NCBI RefSeq assembly: GCF_033568475.1
Contig: NC_133121.1
Location: 29,433,374 to 29,497,373 of the forward strand
DNA length: 64,000 bases
Source of the DNA: Henckelia pumila
Taxonomy: Eukaryota; Streptophyta; Magnoliopsida; Lamiales; Gesneriaceae
Reading direction: 5' to 3'
Below, piece after piece: positions 21,998 through 33,203 of the stretch (positions within the stretch are counted from its first letter, which is position 1; every line of letters begins with the position of its first letter). Both the position numbers and the translations under genes were made by a program. The notes under the pieces are model-generated. The model was given only the letters and a program-made list of their open reading frames with translations, did not search any database and was not told the origin of the DNA.

Positions 21998-22733
21998 GTG
22001 ACAAATTTTACATAAATCCCAACCCGTCCCGATTCCCGTTCCGTTCCCGTCCTGAATTTTTTTCTTCCCAAACTTTTCCCGACCCGATCAATTTTGGGAT
22101 CGGGATCGGGATCGGGATCGGGATAGAAAACTCTTCCCGACGGGATTTCCGACCCGACCCGAATATAAAAATAATTTTTTTAATAATATTTTTTAATTAA
22201 AAAAATAATTTTTTTTAATTTTATGTTTTAATATTAATGTTTTATAATTATATACCATATAATTTTTTTTATATTTATCTTTTTTAATATTAACGTTGAG
22301 ACAATAATTGAGTTATAAATTTTTATTTTGTTTTTTATTATTATGAATAATTATATATATATTTTTTATTAATCAAGTCGTTGTTTTAGTTTATTTGTAA
22401 TGTACTAAAAAATGTTTTAGTTTTTTAGTGGTTATATATAAAGAAATTTTAATTTATTTGTAATATATTAAGAAACTGTTTGATTTTTTTCATAATTTTT
22501 TTTAAAAAATATTTACATAGAATTTTTTTTTAAAAAAATATTATTCGAGATTACCCTCTCCCGATTCGACGGGATCCTGAATGTTCGAGATCCCGAATGT
22601 TCGGGATCCCGAACATTCGGGTTCCGAAACTTCTCGGGTGCGGGATCGGGAGAAAAAAAATATCTCAATTTCTATCGGGACGGGAATCGGGTAAGGGGGT
22701 TACGGGGCGGGTCCCGACCCGATTCCACCCCTA
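21993..22733. mobile_element. MITE-like element M1 with GGGATC repeats (probably hAT-derived)
   Basis: The ends TAGGGGTG (21993-22000) and CACCCCTA (22726-22733) are inverted repeats, and the outer 150 bp on both sides are rich in CCCGA/TCGGG blocks that can pair. It contains about five GGGATC units at 22096-22124 and a 30-bp perfect palindrome at 22592-22621 (core GTTCGGGATCCCGAAC). The inner part is very AT-rich. The flanking 8-mers (TATATATA, TATATGAG) match only partly, so hAT origin rests on the terminal style. Confidence 0.65.
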
Positions 22734-23153
22734 TATATGAGAGGAGTATAACTTTATAGGGTATATTAAAAAGATCTCAGTAGATATATAAATTATTTAG
22801 ATATTTGGAGTTGTCTCTTCGATTAACTTATCGCTCATCTTTTTCATTTGTTATATACTGTCATTTTATTTTATATATGTTTAGAGAATAAATTTTAATT
22901 TTCAGTAAATAAAATTTATCATTAATTAAAAATAATAATAAATAACCAAATAATAATAATTTATATATTTAAATAAAAAATTAAAAATAATAGTAAATAA
23001 TCAATTTTTTTTTTAAAATTTAGATATTTGGTGGCATTAAGAAGATGAAAAGAGATCAACCCCAAAAGGTAGCTCAAGAGAAGGGTAATACCGAAGTCCA
23101 TATATGATATATGTAAGAACTCTATCCAATCGATATTGGACAACTAATACTAT
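22734..23153. other. AT-rich spacer, nothing recognised
   Basis: Poly-A/T-rich DNA between two MITE-like elements with no ORF resembling a known protein. Confidence 0.6.
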
Positions 23154-23720
23154 GGATGAAAATGGGTCGGGTCTAAACCCGTTTTGGCTGGGCGGGTTTA
23201 GACCCGGCTAAGCGGGTCCGAGATGAGTCTCGGGTTTGGCCAAACCCGTCCCGGACTCGCCTTGCCAAAGTATATATACATATATATATAAATTTAAAAT
23301 ATACATGTATATATAATAATAAATATAAAATATATATGTATTATTAATAATATATAATTATATTTATATACTAAATAATTAATATTTTATCCATAATTTG
23401 AGTGTATAATATTATTGGATTTAAATAAATTTATTTTATTATGATATGTTTAGTGTAAAAATGTATCATTATAATGTTTTTTTTGGCTAATAACTATTAA
23501 TCAAGTACAAGTTGATAAATTTTAATTTGTGCGAATATTTTTTTGTATTAAATATTATCGATATATATTTGAAATTAAATTTAATGATTTTTTTTAATTT
23601 TTAAAATTTTAAACTTTAATTAATTTTAAATTATTTAATTTATGACGGATTTAATGAGTCTAACCCGGATTGGACTCGTGGTTTTACCAAACCCGCTCCA
23701 GACCCATCAAGTTTTCATCC
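23154..23720. mobile_element. MITE-like element M2 with imperfect terminal inverted repeats
   Basis: The left end GGATGAAAATGGGTC (23154-23168) pairs with the right end GACCCATCAAGTTTTCATCC (23701-23720) apart from a 5-base insertion. Internal AACCCG/CGGGTT blocks near each end pair as well. The centre is AT-rich and non-coding. No clear target duplication was seen. Confidence 0.6.
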
Positions 23721-23924
23721 TTAACTAACACATCTTTCTCACGCTTCAAAATGAACATCTGGAGTTTACAAGAAAATGGGTGACCCAACTATGACAAAAT
23801 GAGTGATCCGTTCACGACAAGGAAAATGTCAATTAGAGACCAAAAAATAGGCATCTAATAGGTCTCTAATCGAAAATCGAGAATGATAAAAAAAGTTCGG
23901 TCTCAAATTTGAGAATGATATGGA

Positions 23925-24268
23925 TAGAGCTGTCAAAACGGGCCAGCGAAACGGGCCAATCCGCAACCCACCAAAACCCGCCAATTGGCAAGAAGGGCCG
24001 GCCCACCAATTAGGCGGGTTGAGAAATTATCAACCCAACCCGTCTATTTGGTGGCGCGGGGGCGGACGGGCCGACCCGCCAATTTTCAGTTATATTTGGT
24101 GGGTTGGGGCGGGTTGCCCTGCAACCTACCACAACCCACCACTTAGCGGGCCGGGGCGGGGCATGCCGGCCTAACATTTAGGTAGGTTGGAAATTTGTCA
24201 ACCTAACTCGCCTATTTAGCGATACGAGACGGGCCAATTCAACGTATGAACCCACTTTGACAGCTATA
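23925..24268. mobile_element. MITE-like element M3
   Basis: The left end TAGAGCTGTCAAAACGGG (23925-23942) and the complement of the right end (TATAGCTGTCAAAGTGGG, up to 24268) are terminal inverted repeats with a few mismatches. The whole 344 bp is made of CCCGCC/GGCGGG-like blocks and can fold back. The open frame 23920-24174 is a product of this composition. Confidence 0.65.
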
Positions 24269-24504
24269 ATTAAAATTAAAACTTGATAACGTAGGTGACT
24301 AAAATCGTAATTTGATAAGATCACGTGACCAAAAAAATTAAAATTTCCCAATTTTTTTTTAAAAAAAATATTTACGAATATAATAGAAAGGGTGTCTTGT
24401 GTTTCAAAAAAAAATAAAAAATAGAAAGGGTGTCTTGTATTATTAGCATATGAAATTAATCCCCTCCCAATGTGCCTGAGAAACCAAAACAGGAAAGGAT
24501 AGCA

Positions 24505-27500
24505 ATGGCGACTCCTCTTCCCCTTCCCTATCTCTACCGTGTCAAATCAACTCAGCCTTCCCATCCCCGCAGGAGGCTCTGTATCTTATGCGCCGACTCT
24601 TCCACCCCAAATCGCGGCTTTGGGTCCAACTCCAGAAAGGCCGATAAAAAGTTCAGCTTCATTTTCATGTCTTTTCTTCACTACACTTATTAATTATGCT
24701 CATGATTTCGCTTTTCTGGGACAGGAAATCATCTTCTTCTCAGCAATCTTCCACCACTTCACCTTACCGTAAGTTGGCAGTAACGCTGTTCCTGCTTTCT
24801 ATTCTGTTTAAAAAAATTGTTTTTTTTAATAATATGTATATAATCTTTGTTGCAGAGGCTCCGGGCTTAAGTTCTTCAACTGGTGGCAAAATGAAGTACA
24901 TTTCTCCCGATGATCTGGAGTTCCAGCAACGCCTAGAACAAGTTAAAAAGTAATTTTCCGTTCTAGTTTTGCAGACACTTGAAAAGATACATCTTGGATT
25001 TGGTTATTTAAGTTATTATGACACGATGACCATAAACTCCTGTCGCCTGTAAGGTCGGCACTTGCCCAAAAAAAGGCAGAGGAGGAGAATCAATATGGGG
25101 CAATTGATTATGATGCTCCCACTCAGACTAGTAGTAGCACAGACTCGGTGGGACTGGGAACTAAGGTAATATCATGATTACCAGTAACTTACTTTTATGC
25201 ATCCGGGTTAATTGATTGCCGATTCAATGCTTTCTGGTAGATTGGAGTTGGAATTGCTGTCATTGCTTTTGGGTTGGTTTTTACTCTTGGAGACTTTCTC
25301 CCTTCTGGAAGGTATGAATTTATAGAACGTTCTTGGCACATGCGGGAGTGATAAGCTCCTGAAGTTTTGTTGTGTCAGGATTTTCAAGAATATTTTGTGT
25401 CATGCTGTGTACCGTGTATTTTAATTAGAGGAGTGATTGCCTGCTCTACACAAATGTCTTTCAAGACAGGGACTTTGAGGGCTTTTGATCCAGTTGCCAA
25501 CTTCGTGCCTTGTTCCCATTATCTACACTTGAGCAGATGCGTCGAATCAAACTCATCATTGAAAATCTATGTCCATACATTCGGCCAAGCTTGAACTCCT
25601 TAAGTGTCAACATGTTTAGATTTTTAATATGAAAGTTCGACCATCTGCAACTTTCTGATATACCCATTGAAATTGTATTGCAGCATTACAAGGGAGGCTG
25701 ATTTAGCTGATGAAAAAATTTCGAAAGAAGAGAGAGCAAATTTGGAGGTTAGCCTGACATTCTTGGATTTTTTAGCAATGTTCTAAGATTATAACTGTGA
25801 AGTTTCATTTCTATCCACAGCTTCCTTTGTCATTGCTAACACACGTAAAATCCTAATAGCTCTTAAAGCCCTGTCGCTTGTTTAAAATTTTCTTGTGCAT
25901 GCTGTATTCAGTCAAGTCAAATCTATGCAACATTTCTTGTTGTTGTACTTGTAATTATCCTATGTATATGTTCTCCAGACCTGTATAACCATTCACTTGA
26001 TTTAATTATTTTGGTTTTCGCTTTACCTGCGTTGATTTTATTGTTTAAAAGAGACCGACCCCCCACCCCCCCCCCCCCCCCCAAACAACTGTTTTTCCCC
26101 TTTCTGTCTCTGTCAGTACTAGAGTTTTTAACAATAAGGTATTCTGATGTTGCGCAGGAGAGGCTGAAGAAATTTGAACAAACACTTGCTATATCTCCTG
26201 AGGATTCAACTGCGCTCGAAGTGAGTAGTAATGTCACATGTGAGATTATATTTTATTTATTTTTTTATTATGCTGCAACACCTTTGATTGTCAATTACTA
26301 AATCAGTCCATCATATAACATAATTAGTAAACCATTTTGTTCAAGAAAAAATTATGTGCAAATGTGCAGGTCAGATGATCTGGAGATCTGACCTGCAATA
26401 TTTAGATGTTCACTATTCGAAAACTCTAGGGAAGCATTTGCACTGCTAAACTCTAGAACAAGATAGCTTTGGAACAAGTGTAGAAGTGGTCCTAACTTTT
26501 GTATTTTGCCACTCTGACCAAGCAAAGCCTCCTGCCTGTTTTTTGCAAGCCTTTTATGCTCATAAACAATGTACCTGGGGCCAAGATTCATGTCTTGTTT
26601 GTTCTATGGTGGCTGATCTAAATACATCCTGATAAGATACTAATCATGTTACGCAACTGCTCGAGTTTGTGGGAAACCACCTCAGATAATTCTTGTTGTG
26701 GCTTTTTAAACAATTTATTTTAAATAGATGAAAGAAAGTCAAGACCTAAACTGCACCAGTTTATGGTTTAAGCTTGCTGTTGGCCATGTTAAACCCTTAC
26801 AAACAAGTTTATTCAAGCATATTTACAGGGAGCTGCAGTGACCTTGGCGGAAATGAGAGAATATAAAAGAGCTGCAACATTGCTTGAAAAATTGAGTGAG
26901 GTTTGCCGTATATTGCTGTTAATTTTGTTACCATTACAAACATCTGCAGATTGTAAATATCTGATGCTGGGCCTTCTGTTTCTAATTGACCTACTTTGAT
27001 ATGCAGAAAAAGGAAAATGACCCTGATGTTTTCCGTTTGCTTGGTGAAGTCAAATATGCGCTCCAAGACTATGAGGGAAGTGCAAATGCATACAGAAGTG
27101 CTTCCATGGTTAGTATATTTTAGACTTATGGGCTTGCGATTTGTTTGGTGTGAAGGGTGTGGCAATTCACGGAGGAAAGGGCTACCCACCTCGCTTTGTT
27201 CCCCTTCCATATATTGATACCTAACCCACCCACACCCTTGTTTAGTTACTGAATCCTGTTCTTGAGGATTTTATTTATTTCACTTGAAAACACTGTCCAC
27301 AATGTAACTTGGACTCGTGATTCAATATATGTTAAAAGGAACACTATTGTTTTTCCATACTTCATTCGCAAGTTAAAATCAGGGAATAACTGTTTTGTAA
27401 CTTTTTAGCAATTCCTGCATGAGGTTGACCTTCTTGTGAGCTGTATATCCTTGTCACTACTTATATCATGCACAAACATGCAAAAAAAAAAAACAAAACT

Positions 27501-28575
27501 AGTCCTTTTCATATCTCAGGAGAACTGGTAGTTGAGGTAATATTACTCCATGGCTGAATACCCTCCTTTACTTACCTGCAGGCATCAAGGAGTACCGATT
27601 TTGAAGTCCTTCGTGGTCTTACAAATGCATTGCTAGCTTCCAAAAAACCTGATCAGGTTGTTCAAAATTACCTTGCTTTATCTCTCAATGGAGGGTTGTT
27701 TATCAGCATGAATGCTGTAATTTATTCCTAGAGTATTTCAAATTTCATTGATACAACTCAATCAAATTTATGTATAGCCTTCTTTTGATTAGCGAACCGT
27801 TTGGGGTTAATATTGTAACGTGACTGCTTATCATTCAGTGCCAATGTATGTGGTTCATTTGTAGGCTGTTCAAGTGCTCCTGGCATCTCGTGAAAGGCTG
27901 GATAAAGAAAAGTCCAGCAATAATAACGACATGGCTGGAACAAGTTCTGCTGTGGATCCCATTCAAGTGAGTTGTCAAGCTTTTAAATATCATTTTTTTT
28001 GGCATATACATCTGGTTCAGTCCATAAAAACATGCAATCCATACTTGATTCCTTGACCCATGATTGTGGCAACTTACCATTTTGGGTAGACCTGTTACTG
28101 TAATTTATATTCAGATAAAGCATTAGATTTAGCATATAGGTGTGGTGATTAAAGTCAAGTGTCCTGTATTTTTAAATTCTCAGGTGAACTTGCTTCTCGG
28201 GAAAGCCTACGCAGATTGGGGTCACATCAGTGATGCAGTTTCTGTTTATGATCAACTCATTGCTAACCACCCTGATGATTTCAGGGGTTACTTAGCTAAG
28301 GTTGATTTGAGTGACAAAATTATTTATGTTTTAAGTACCAAGCTTGCATGGCTTTTGAATCTTGATTTCTGTAGGGAATAATGCTAAAACAGAATGGGAG
28401 CAGAGGTGATGCAGAAAGGATGTTCATACAGGTGACCACAAAAAATGTCCCTTTTTAGTTTTCACAACCTAATTCTTCAAGCCACTCTTTCATTATAAAT
28501 CGAATGTATGCGCAGGCACGGTTCTTCGCACCAGATGAAGCAAAGGTGCTCGTTGACAAGTATTCACGACGATGA
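24505..28575 (+). CDS. plastid-targeted membrane TPR protein, 14 exons, 392 residues
   Basis: Exons, all with GT-AG borders that keep the frame: 24505-24650, 24725-24768, 24856-24949, 25054-25165, 25241-25311, 25684-25747, 26158-26220, 26829-26900, 27007-27108, 27582-27656, 27865-27966, 28184-28300, 28375-28431, 28516-28575. The product starts MATPLPLPYLYRVKST, has a basic, Ser-rich N-terminus like a chloroplast transit peptide, and one membrane span at about residues 133-154 (IGVGIAVIAFGLVFTLGDFL). TPR-like helical repeats fill about 190-385 (ALEGAAVTLAEMREYKRAAT, LLGEVKYALQDYEGSANAY, LLLGKAYADWGHISDAVSVY). It probably acts as a membrane-anchored scaffold in plastids. It resembles the plastid TPR family that includes SLOW GREEN 1, but I cannot assign the exact orthologue. 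Confidence 0.85.
26059..26082. repeat. poly-C tract in intron 6 of the TPR gene
   Basis: Six C, one A, then 17 C in an otherwise T-rich intron. It is likely length-variable and a sequencing trouble spot; the small frame over it is not a gene. Confidence 0.9.
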
Positions 28576-28978
28576 CCAGTCATTTGCTATGAGGTACGAA
28601 ATATAAGAACTTCGAATATATAATTAACAATTGGTGGCAGCATGCAGTCCTCCGGTTGTGCTTTGTTTGGCTACCATAACTTTGACTATTATTAGTAGTT
28701 TGAATAAGTAGAATTTGGGAAACCACATGTTTTTCACCCATAATTTGCATACCCACCAATTTTAGAAGCATCGACTAAACAAAAGGAAAAAATTTCTAAG
28801 CTGCCAATTTTTCTTGCAGGAAGGGAACATTTTTTTTCCTGCTACATGAATTGGTGTACAAAAACTTCAGTTTTTATTCGTTCATTTTCGTATATACAAT
28901 CCATGTGATTCTTATGCGTGCTATATGAGATAGATAGCTGTAAACGTTTATTACCCTTCTGGATTCTTTAGTTACTTC
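28576..28978. other. intergenic space: TPR 3' end and SAUR promoter
   Basis: 403 bp between two genes on the same strand. TGACTATTATTAG and other AT-rich stretches are present. I saw no clear auxin-response element (TGTCTC) and no unambiguous TATA box; a TATATGAGATAG run near 28922 is a weak candidate. Confidence 0.5.
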
Positions 28979-29419
28979 ATGAGGAACAAATTGGTGAGTT
29001 TGGATCGATCTGGGTCTGGTTTTGTCATGAATTCACAGAAAATAAAGAACTTGGTGTGCCATCTGATTGAAGTTGGCCCCAGGCACAACAAAACTAAAGC
29101 TTCTTTGACGCAGCACCAGGAGAGGCGTTCGTTGATCGGCGATGATCAGTTACTCTCCAATAATGGCAGTGGTGGGAAGCACAAAAATAAGATCCCTAAA
29201 GGATTTGTGCCGGTATACGTGGGTTCAGAACAATGTAGATTCCTCGTCCCGACTAGATTCCTGTCTGTGCCCGAATTTAGGATTGTGATGGAAACGGCTG
29301 CAGAAGAATTTGGATACGAGAAAGAAGGGGGATTAAGGATTCCTTGTGATGAACGTGCTTTTGAGCAGTTATTAGAGAAGTGTCATGTAGCCTGCAAGAG
29401 CAACTCCAAATCTATGTAG
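28979..29419 (+). CDS. SAUR-like small auxin-up RNA family protein
   Basis: Single-exon frame of 146 residues, as usual for SAUR genes. The conserved SAUR domain covers about residues 72-138: IPKGFVPVYVGSEQCRFLVP, FLSVPEFRIVMETAAEEFGY, LRIPCDERAFEQLLEKC. The N-terminal 70 residues are basic and poorly conserved in style. The ATG at 28979 gives the longest product; a second in-frame ATG at 29027 (MNSQKIKNLVCHLIEV) looks more like common SAUR starts, so the first 16 residues are uncertain. SAUR proteins generally inhibit PP2C-D phosphatases at the plasma membrane and promote cell expansion; this is family knowledge. Confidence 0.92.
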   Translation: MRNKLVSLDRSGSGFVMNSQKIKNLVCHLIEVGPRHNKTKASLTQHQERRSLIGDDQLLSNNGSGGKHKNKIPKGFVPVYVGSEQCRFLVPTRFLSVPEFRIVMETAAEEFGYEKEGGLRIPCDERAFEQLLEKCHVACKSNSKSM

Positions 29420-29928
29420 CTAGTTAGATACATGTACTTGTGTATGTATATATATATGTTTATATAAGTTTTTCTCGTCTTGTGTTCGTATTTTCTATGC
29501 ACATACATTCACATACTCGTGAGAATTAAAATTGGTTGCACTTGGAGTAATTCATTTTTGTAGGTACCACCGGAAGACGAATATGATCTTGTTCTCATGA
29601 CATTTCTCATGATAAATATGTATAGTATATATATCTCACAAGTGCCAAGATGCCTCTTCAAACTTCGAGAGCCACAAAATTGAACTATGCAACAACAATA
29701 TAAGCAATCCAAGAAGCAAATTGACAGAGAGGTAACTCATGCGTTGCGTGAAAGAACGAGAAATGAAAGTTCAATTTTACTTGAAGTTGAGAACATTCAT
29801 TATACAGAAACAAGTGGAAGTAAATTGGTTCCTATATTAATCAATACTCTCATTTCTTATATGTAAACATCATCTTCTAACAAGGAAAAATGGATGATTC
29901 AGAAGTGGTGGCCTGATCTTGTAGATCA
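29420..29928. other. intergenic DNA between convergent SAUR and reticulon genes
   Basis: Holds the 3' ends of both genes. A TATATATATA run near 29448 lies in the SAUR 3' region. No other gene recognised. Confidence 0.6.
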
Positions 29929-30671
29929 TCAGTTGTTATCCTGCAAAGAATTTCTGATCCAAGAAAATCTTGGCAGACCTATGCTGCTGCTCTGTGAATT
30001 CTCAACAAACTTATACAGACAAAATAAGCACAACCCTGCAACATCGGAGGTTTGATTGAATGCATAAAAGTAAAGAGATAATGGAGAAAATTTCAACAAG
30101 ATATACCTATATATGCAACCGTGAAACCTGAGAGAGCTCTGCCCATCACCGATAGCACATACAGACTGCATACCACCTGCGGCCACCACACGATTATGAA
30201 ATATTATCTCCCCGTCTCGATCAGAAAACCATCTGATTTTGGTTTGAATCGAGTGAAAAGTACCTTGAAAAAGAGGCGCTTGTCGTGGCCGGTAGCGGCG
30301 ACGCGGAGGACGGACTCGGCGGCGCCGAGTGTGTTGGCGAGACAGGCGAAGAAGGAGGTGGCGGAGTCCTGGGAGATCTGCCAGTGGAGCGGGTCCACCG
30401 GGACGGCGACGTTCATATGGCGGAAGAGGAGGCCAAGGATGGCGAGAGAACAGAGGAGAACGATGAAGACATCGGCGAATAGGGAGACGATGCTGGAATT
30501 CCGGTAAGCGCAGTGGTAGTAGACCAGCGTCCCGCTCAGCACCGCCCCAACCACCACCATCGCTAAACCGTTGATTTTATCGGATTTTACGTACCACTCC
30601 GGCAAGGATATAAGCTTTAATTTAATTTTAAAATAATTATTATTTTTCATCCTCATTTCATTTATAATCAA
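29929..30671 (-). CDS. short reticulon-like (RTNLB) protein, 3' exons, 5' end uncertain
   Basis: Minus-strand exons: 30671 (or later) to 30264, 30176-30107 and 30035-29929, joined at GT-AG borders with the frame kept. Recognisable reticulon parts: two hydrophobic segments around VVVGAVLSGTLVYYHCAYRN and LFADVFIVLLCSLAILGLLF, the block PVDPLHWQISQDSA, then AAESVLRVAATGHDKRLFFK and SGFTVAYIGLCLFCLYKFVE. Reticulons wedge into ER membrane and shape tubules. The first about 25 residues from the ATG at 30671 (MIINEMRMKNNNYFKIK) do not look like a reticulon. The true exon probably starts near 30596 and an upstream exon is not visible before MITE M4 at 30738. It may be displaced, or the gene may be 5'-truncated. 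Confidence 0.8.
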
Positions 30672-30737
30672 ATTTATAGTGACAAGGTTGAAGTTTCGAG
30701 TGAGTTAAATATCAAATGTTTATCCTATTATTTATTA

Positions 30738-31308
30738 CACTGTTTTTAACGGATCGAACCGGCCGATTCGATCGGATACAGGTCTCTGGTCCTGTTCGAA
30801 ACACCCCAAAAAACCGTTTAAACGGTTCAACTGCTCAGAATCGGTCAAGAACCGATCAAAATCGGTCGAACCAGCCAAGAACCGGCCAAAAAATCGGTCG
30901 AACCGATTTTTCAATTTTTTTTTTAAAAATTAGTCTTTTAAATTTTAATTTAAAATTTTATTATATACATATACATGATTATTTGGAATTTGTACTTCGT
31001 TAAAAATATTATTTTAGTATTATTAGAGTTTTTTTTAATTAATTAATTAATTTTTAAAAATATATATATTACTATAATTAATATTTTGAATATATTTATA
31101 TAGTTTTTTATTTTTTAAACTATGATAAATATATTCTTGTCTATTTATATACATATTTTAGGTTTTTAAAATTTAAAAGATAATATTAATTATATTATAT
31201 TATATAAACGGTTTTTCGGTCCGACCGTCCGGTTAAAACGGTCGGACCGGTTGGACCATTTTTTGAAGGTAGACCGGTTCGATCACCGGTTCGGTTATGA
31301 AAACATTG
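30738..31308. mobile_element. hAT-type MITE (M4) with 8-bp target duplication
   Basis: The left end CACTGTTTTTAACGGATCG and the complement of the right end, CAATGTTTTCATAACCGAAC, form terminal inverted repeats followed by paired ACCGG/CCGGT blocks. The flanks are ATTTATTA (30730-30737) and ATTTACTA (31309-31316), an 8-bp duplication with one mismatch, diagnostic of hAT transposition. There is no coding capacity. It sits just upstream of the reticulon-like gene. Confidence 0.85.
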
Positions 31309-31323
31309 ATTTACTATAAATCT

Positions 31324-31342
31324 ATTACTATTATTATTAATT

Positions 31343-31428
<86 letters not shown>
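31324..31428. repeat. TTA/TAA trinucleotide microsatellite at the viral junction
   Basis: A TAA run turns into a long TTA run and ends exactly where virus-derived sequence starts at 31429. A shorter TTA run (39871-39886) directly follows the other end of the virus locus. Confidence 0.95.
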
Positions 31429-31430
<2 letters not shown>

Positions 31431-33084
31431 GATTATTTCTGCTATAATTCAGATTAAACCAGATGTTCATATACAACAGAAGGAAGAGACCAACATTGTC
31501 TCCATAGCTTCTTCTTCTATTCAGCCTCCTCCTGATATCAAAGATTTTAAAATAAAATCTTCCATGTCAGAATTAGAAAAATTCATAGAAGAAAAATTTA
31601 AAAATTTTAATGTTTCCACTTTAGATGGCAAAATGGATGATAATTTTTCTATCTTAGATAATGAAATAAATAAATTAAAATGGGCTGATAGACCTACTCA
31701 TAATAAATATTATTATAGTAGACCTACTCCTATGGATGTTCTTAATGAAGAACAAGAATATATTATTTCTAATAATTATAATGGGAAAAGCATTTATGAA
31801 TGGAATATTGATGGTTTTGCAGATAAGCATATTTATAATATTGCTCACCGTATGCTTATGTATAGCACTGTTTGTAAGAATAATGGTAATACTGATAAAA
31901 ATATTGCTAAAATGCTTACAGCAGGCTTTACTGGCCAACTTAAAGGTTGGTGGGATAATTATTTATCTCAAACTCATAGAGATAAAATTTTAGGAACTAT
32001 AAAAATTGAGAATAATATTCCCACTGAGAATGCAATATATACTTTAATCATGACTATGATTGATCATTTTACAGGTCGATTTACTGATAATAGTGAGAAT
32101 ATTCGTATTTTGCTTAGTAATTTACGTTGCAAAACTCTTACTGATTTTAGATGGTATAAAGATACTTTTCTATCTAGAATTTATGAATTACATGACTGTA
32201 ATACTAGTCAATGGAAAGCCAAATTTATTGATGGTCTTCCAGGTTTATTTGCTGAAAGAGTTAGAAAAATTCTAAGAAAAGATAATTTGTCTATTCCTTA
32301 TGATAGTTATACTTATGAAAAACTTATTAGCACTTGTATCCAAGAAGGTCTAGCTCTTTGTAATGAATTAAAGCTAGATAAACAAATAAAAAGATAAAAT
32401 TTATTAGAAAAAAGACAACTTGGTAAATTTTGTGACCAATTTGGTATTGATATGCCTAAAGATAAGAATAATTTACCTGAGACTAGTAGATCTAATAGAT
32501 CTCACAGATTTTATAAAAAACGTCGTCACTTATCTGAAAAACAAAAAGATAAGAAAGAAAAACGTAAAGAGTTACGTAGACAGAAAAAGTCATATCCCAA
32601 GAAAAAATATAAAGTTATTTGTCATAAATGTGGTAAAGAAGGTCATTATGCTAATAAGTGTTGGACAAAAGAAAAGATTAAAAATCTTGATATAGATAAT
32701 AGTATTAAAGAAAAATTATTTAATATCTTTCTAACTTCTGATTCTGAAAATAGTTCAGAAAAAGAATCTTATAGTTCTGAGGATATTAATGCCTTAGAAA
32801 ATGATTCGATTATCTCAGATTCCGATACTGAGGATTGTAATGCTTGTATTCAAGGACAAGTATGCACTAGGAAAGATGATAATGATGAGTTTTATAAACT
32901 TATGTCTCAATTTGAGGATATTAATATTAATGTTCTCGATAATAATAATATTTTAGAATTTCTTAAGAGGATTAAGGATCCTAGTTTAATTTCTAGTATC
33001 ATTGATAAAATGGATAGTAATTCATCTGATAATAATAAGACAGAAAGTCTTATTAATCCTACTTATTTAATATCCTATGTATGA
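31429..33084 (+). pseudogene. viral coat-protein region with CCHC zinc knuckle, one internal stop
   Basis: One frame from 31429 to 33084, broken only by a TAA at 32395-32397. The first 23 codons repeat the linker found at 34769-34837. The core resembles caulimovirid coat/gag proteins (GFTGQLKGWWDNYL, FIDGLPGLFAERVRKIL). It is followed by a Lys/Arg-rich stretch near 32510-32610, the zinc knuckle CHKCGKEGHYANKC near 32620-32662, and a very acidic Ser-rich tail, the classic order for this family. The apparent C-terminus after about 33067 is leader sequence fused on. The coat protein packages viral DNA; this copy lacks a natural start and carries a stop. Confidence 0.85.
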
Positions 33085-33149
33085 TTTGTAATATCCTATA
33101 ATAATGCTTTATCTATGTTTTCCTGGTTTCAGAATGGTATCAGAGCCAT
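33068..33149 (+). other. viral leader tail and Met-tRNA primer-binding site
   Basis: 33068-33136 is the same as 39283-39351, the end of the viral leader. Directly after it TGGTATCAGAGCCATGG (33135-33151) matches initiator Met-tRNA, the minus-strand primer site that defines position 1 of caulimovirid genomes. A pyrimidine-rich CTGGTTTCAG just before it is a possible splice acceptor. Confidence 0.85.
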
Positions 33150-33203
33150 GGTGGTAAATAATGTATTGTTTAGTGATTGATTTAGTACAAAAGTTTCATA
33201 AAA

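Noticed and set aside
23920-24174. 84-codon Pro/Gly/Trp-rich frame
   Set aside because: Lies wholly inside palindromic MITE M3; composition artefact.
26809-27210. 133-codon minus-strand frame in the TPR gene
   Set aside because: Spans exons and introns of the plus-strand gene and looks like no known protein.
30121-30507. Plus-strand frames across 30121-30507
   Set aside because: Antisense to reticulon exons that keep frame and conserved motifs on the minus strand.
31195-31476. Minus-strand frame with a long poly-isoleucine/leucine stretch
   Set aside because: Translation of the TTA microsatellite.
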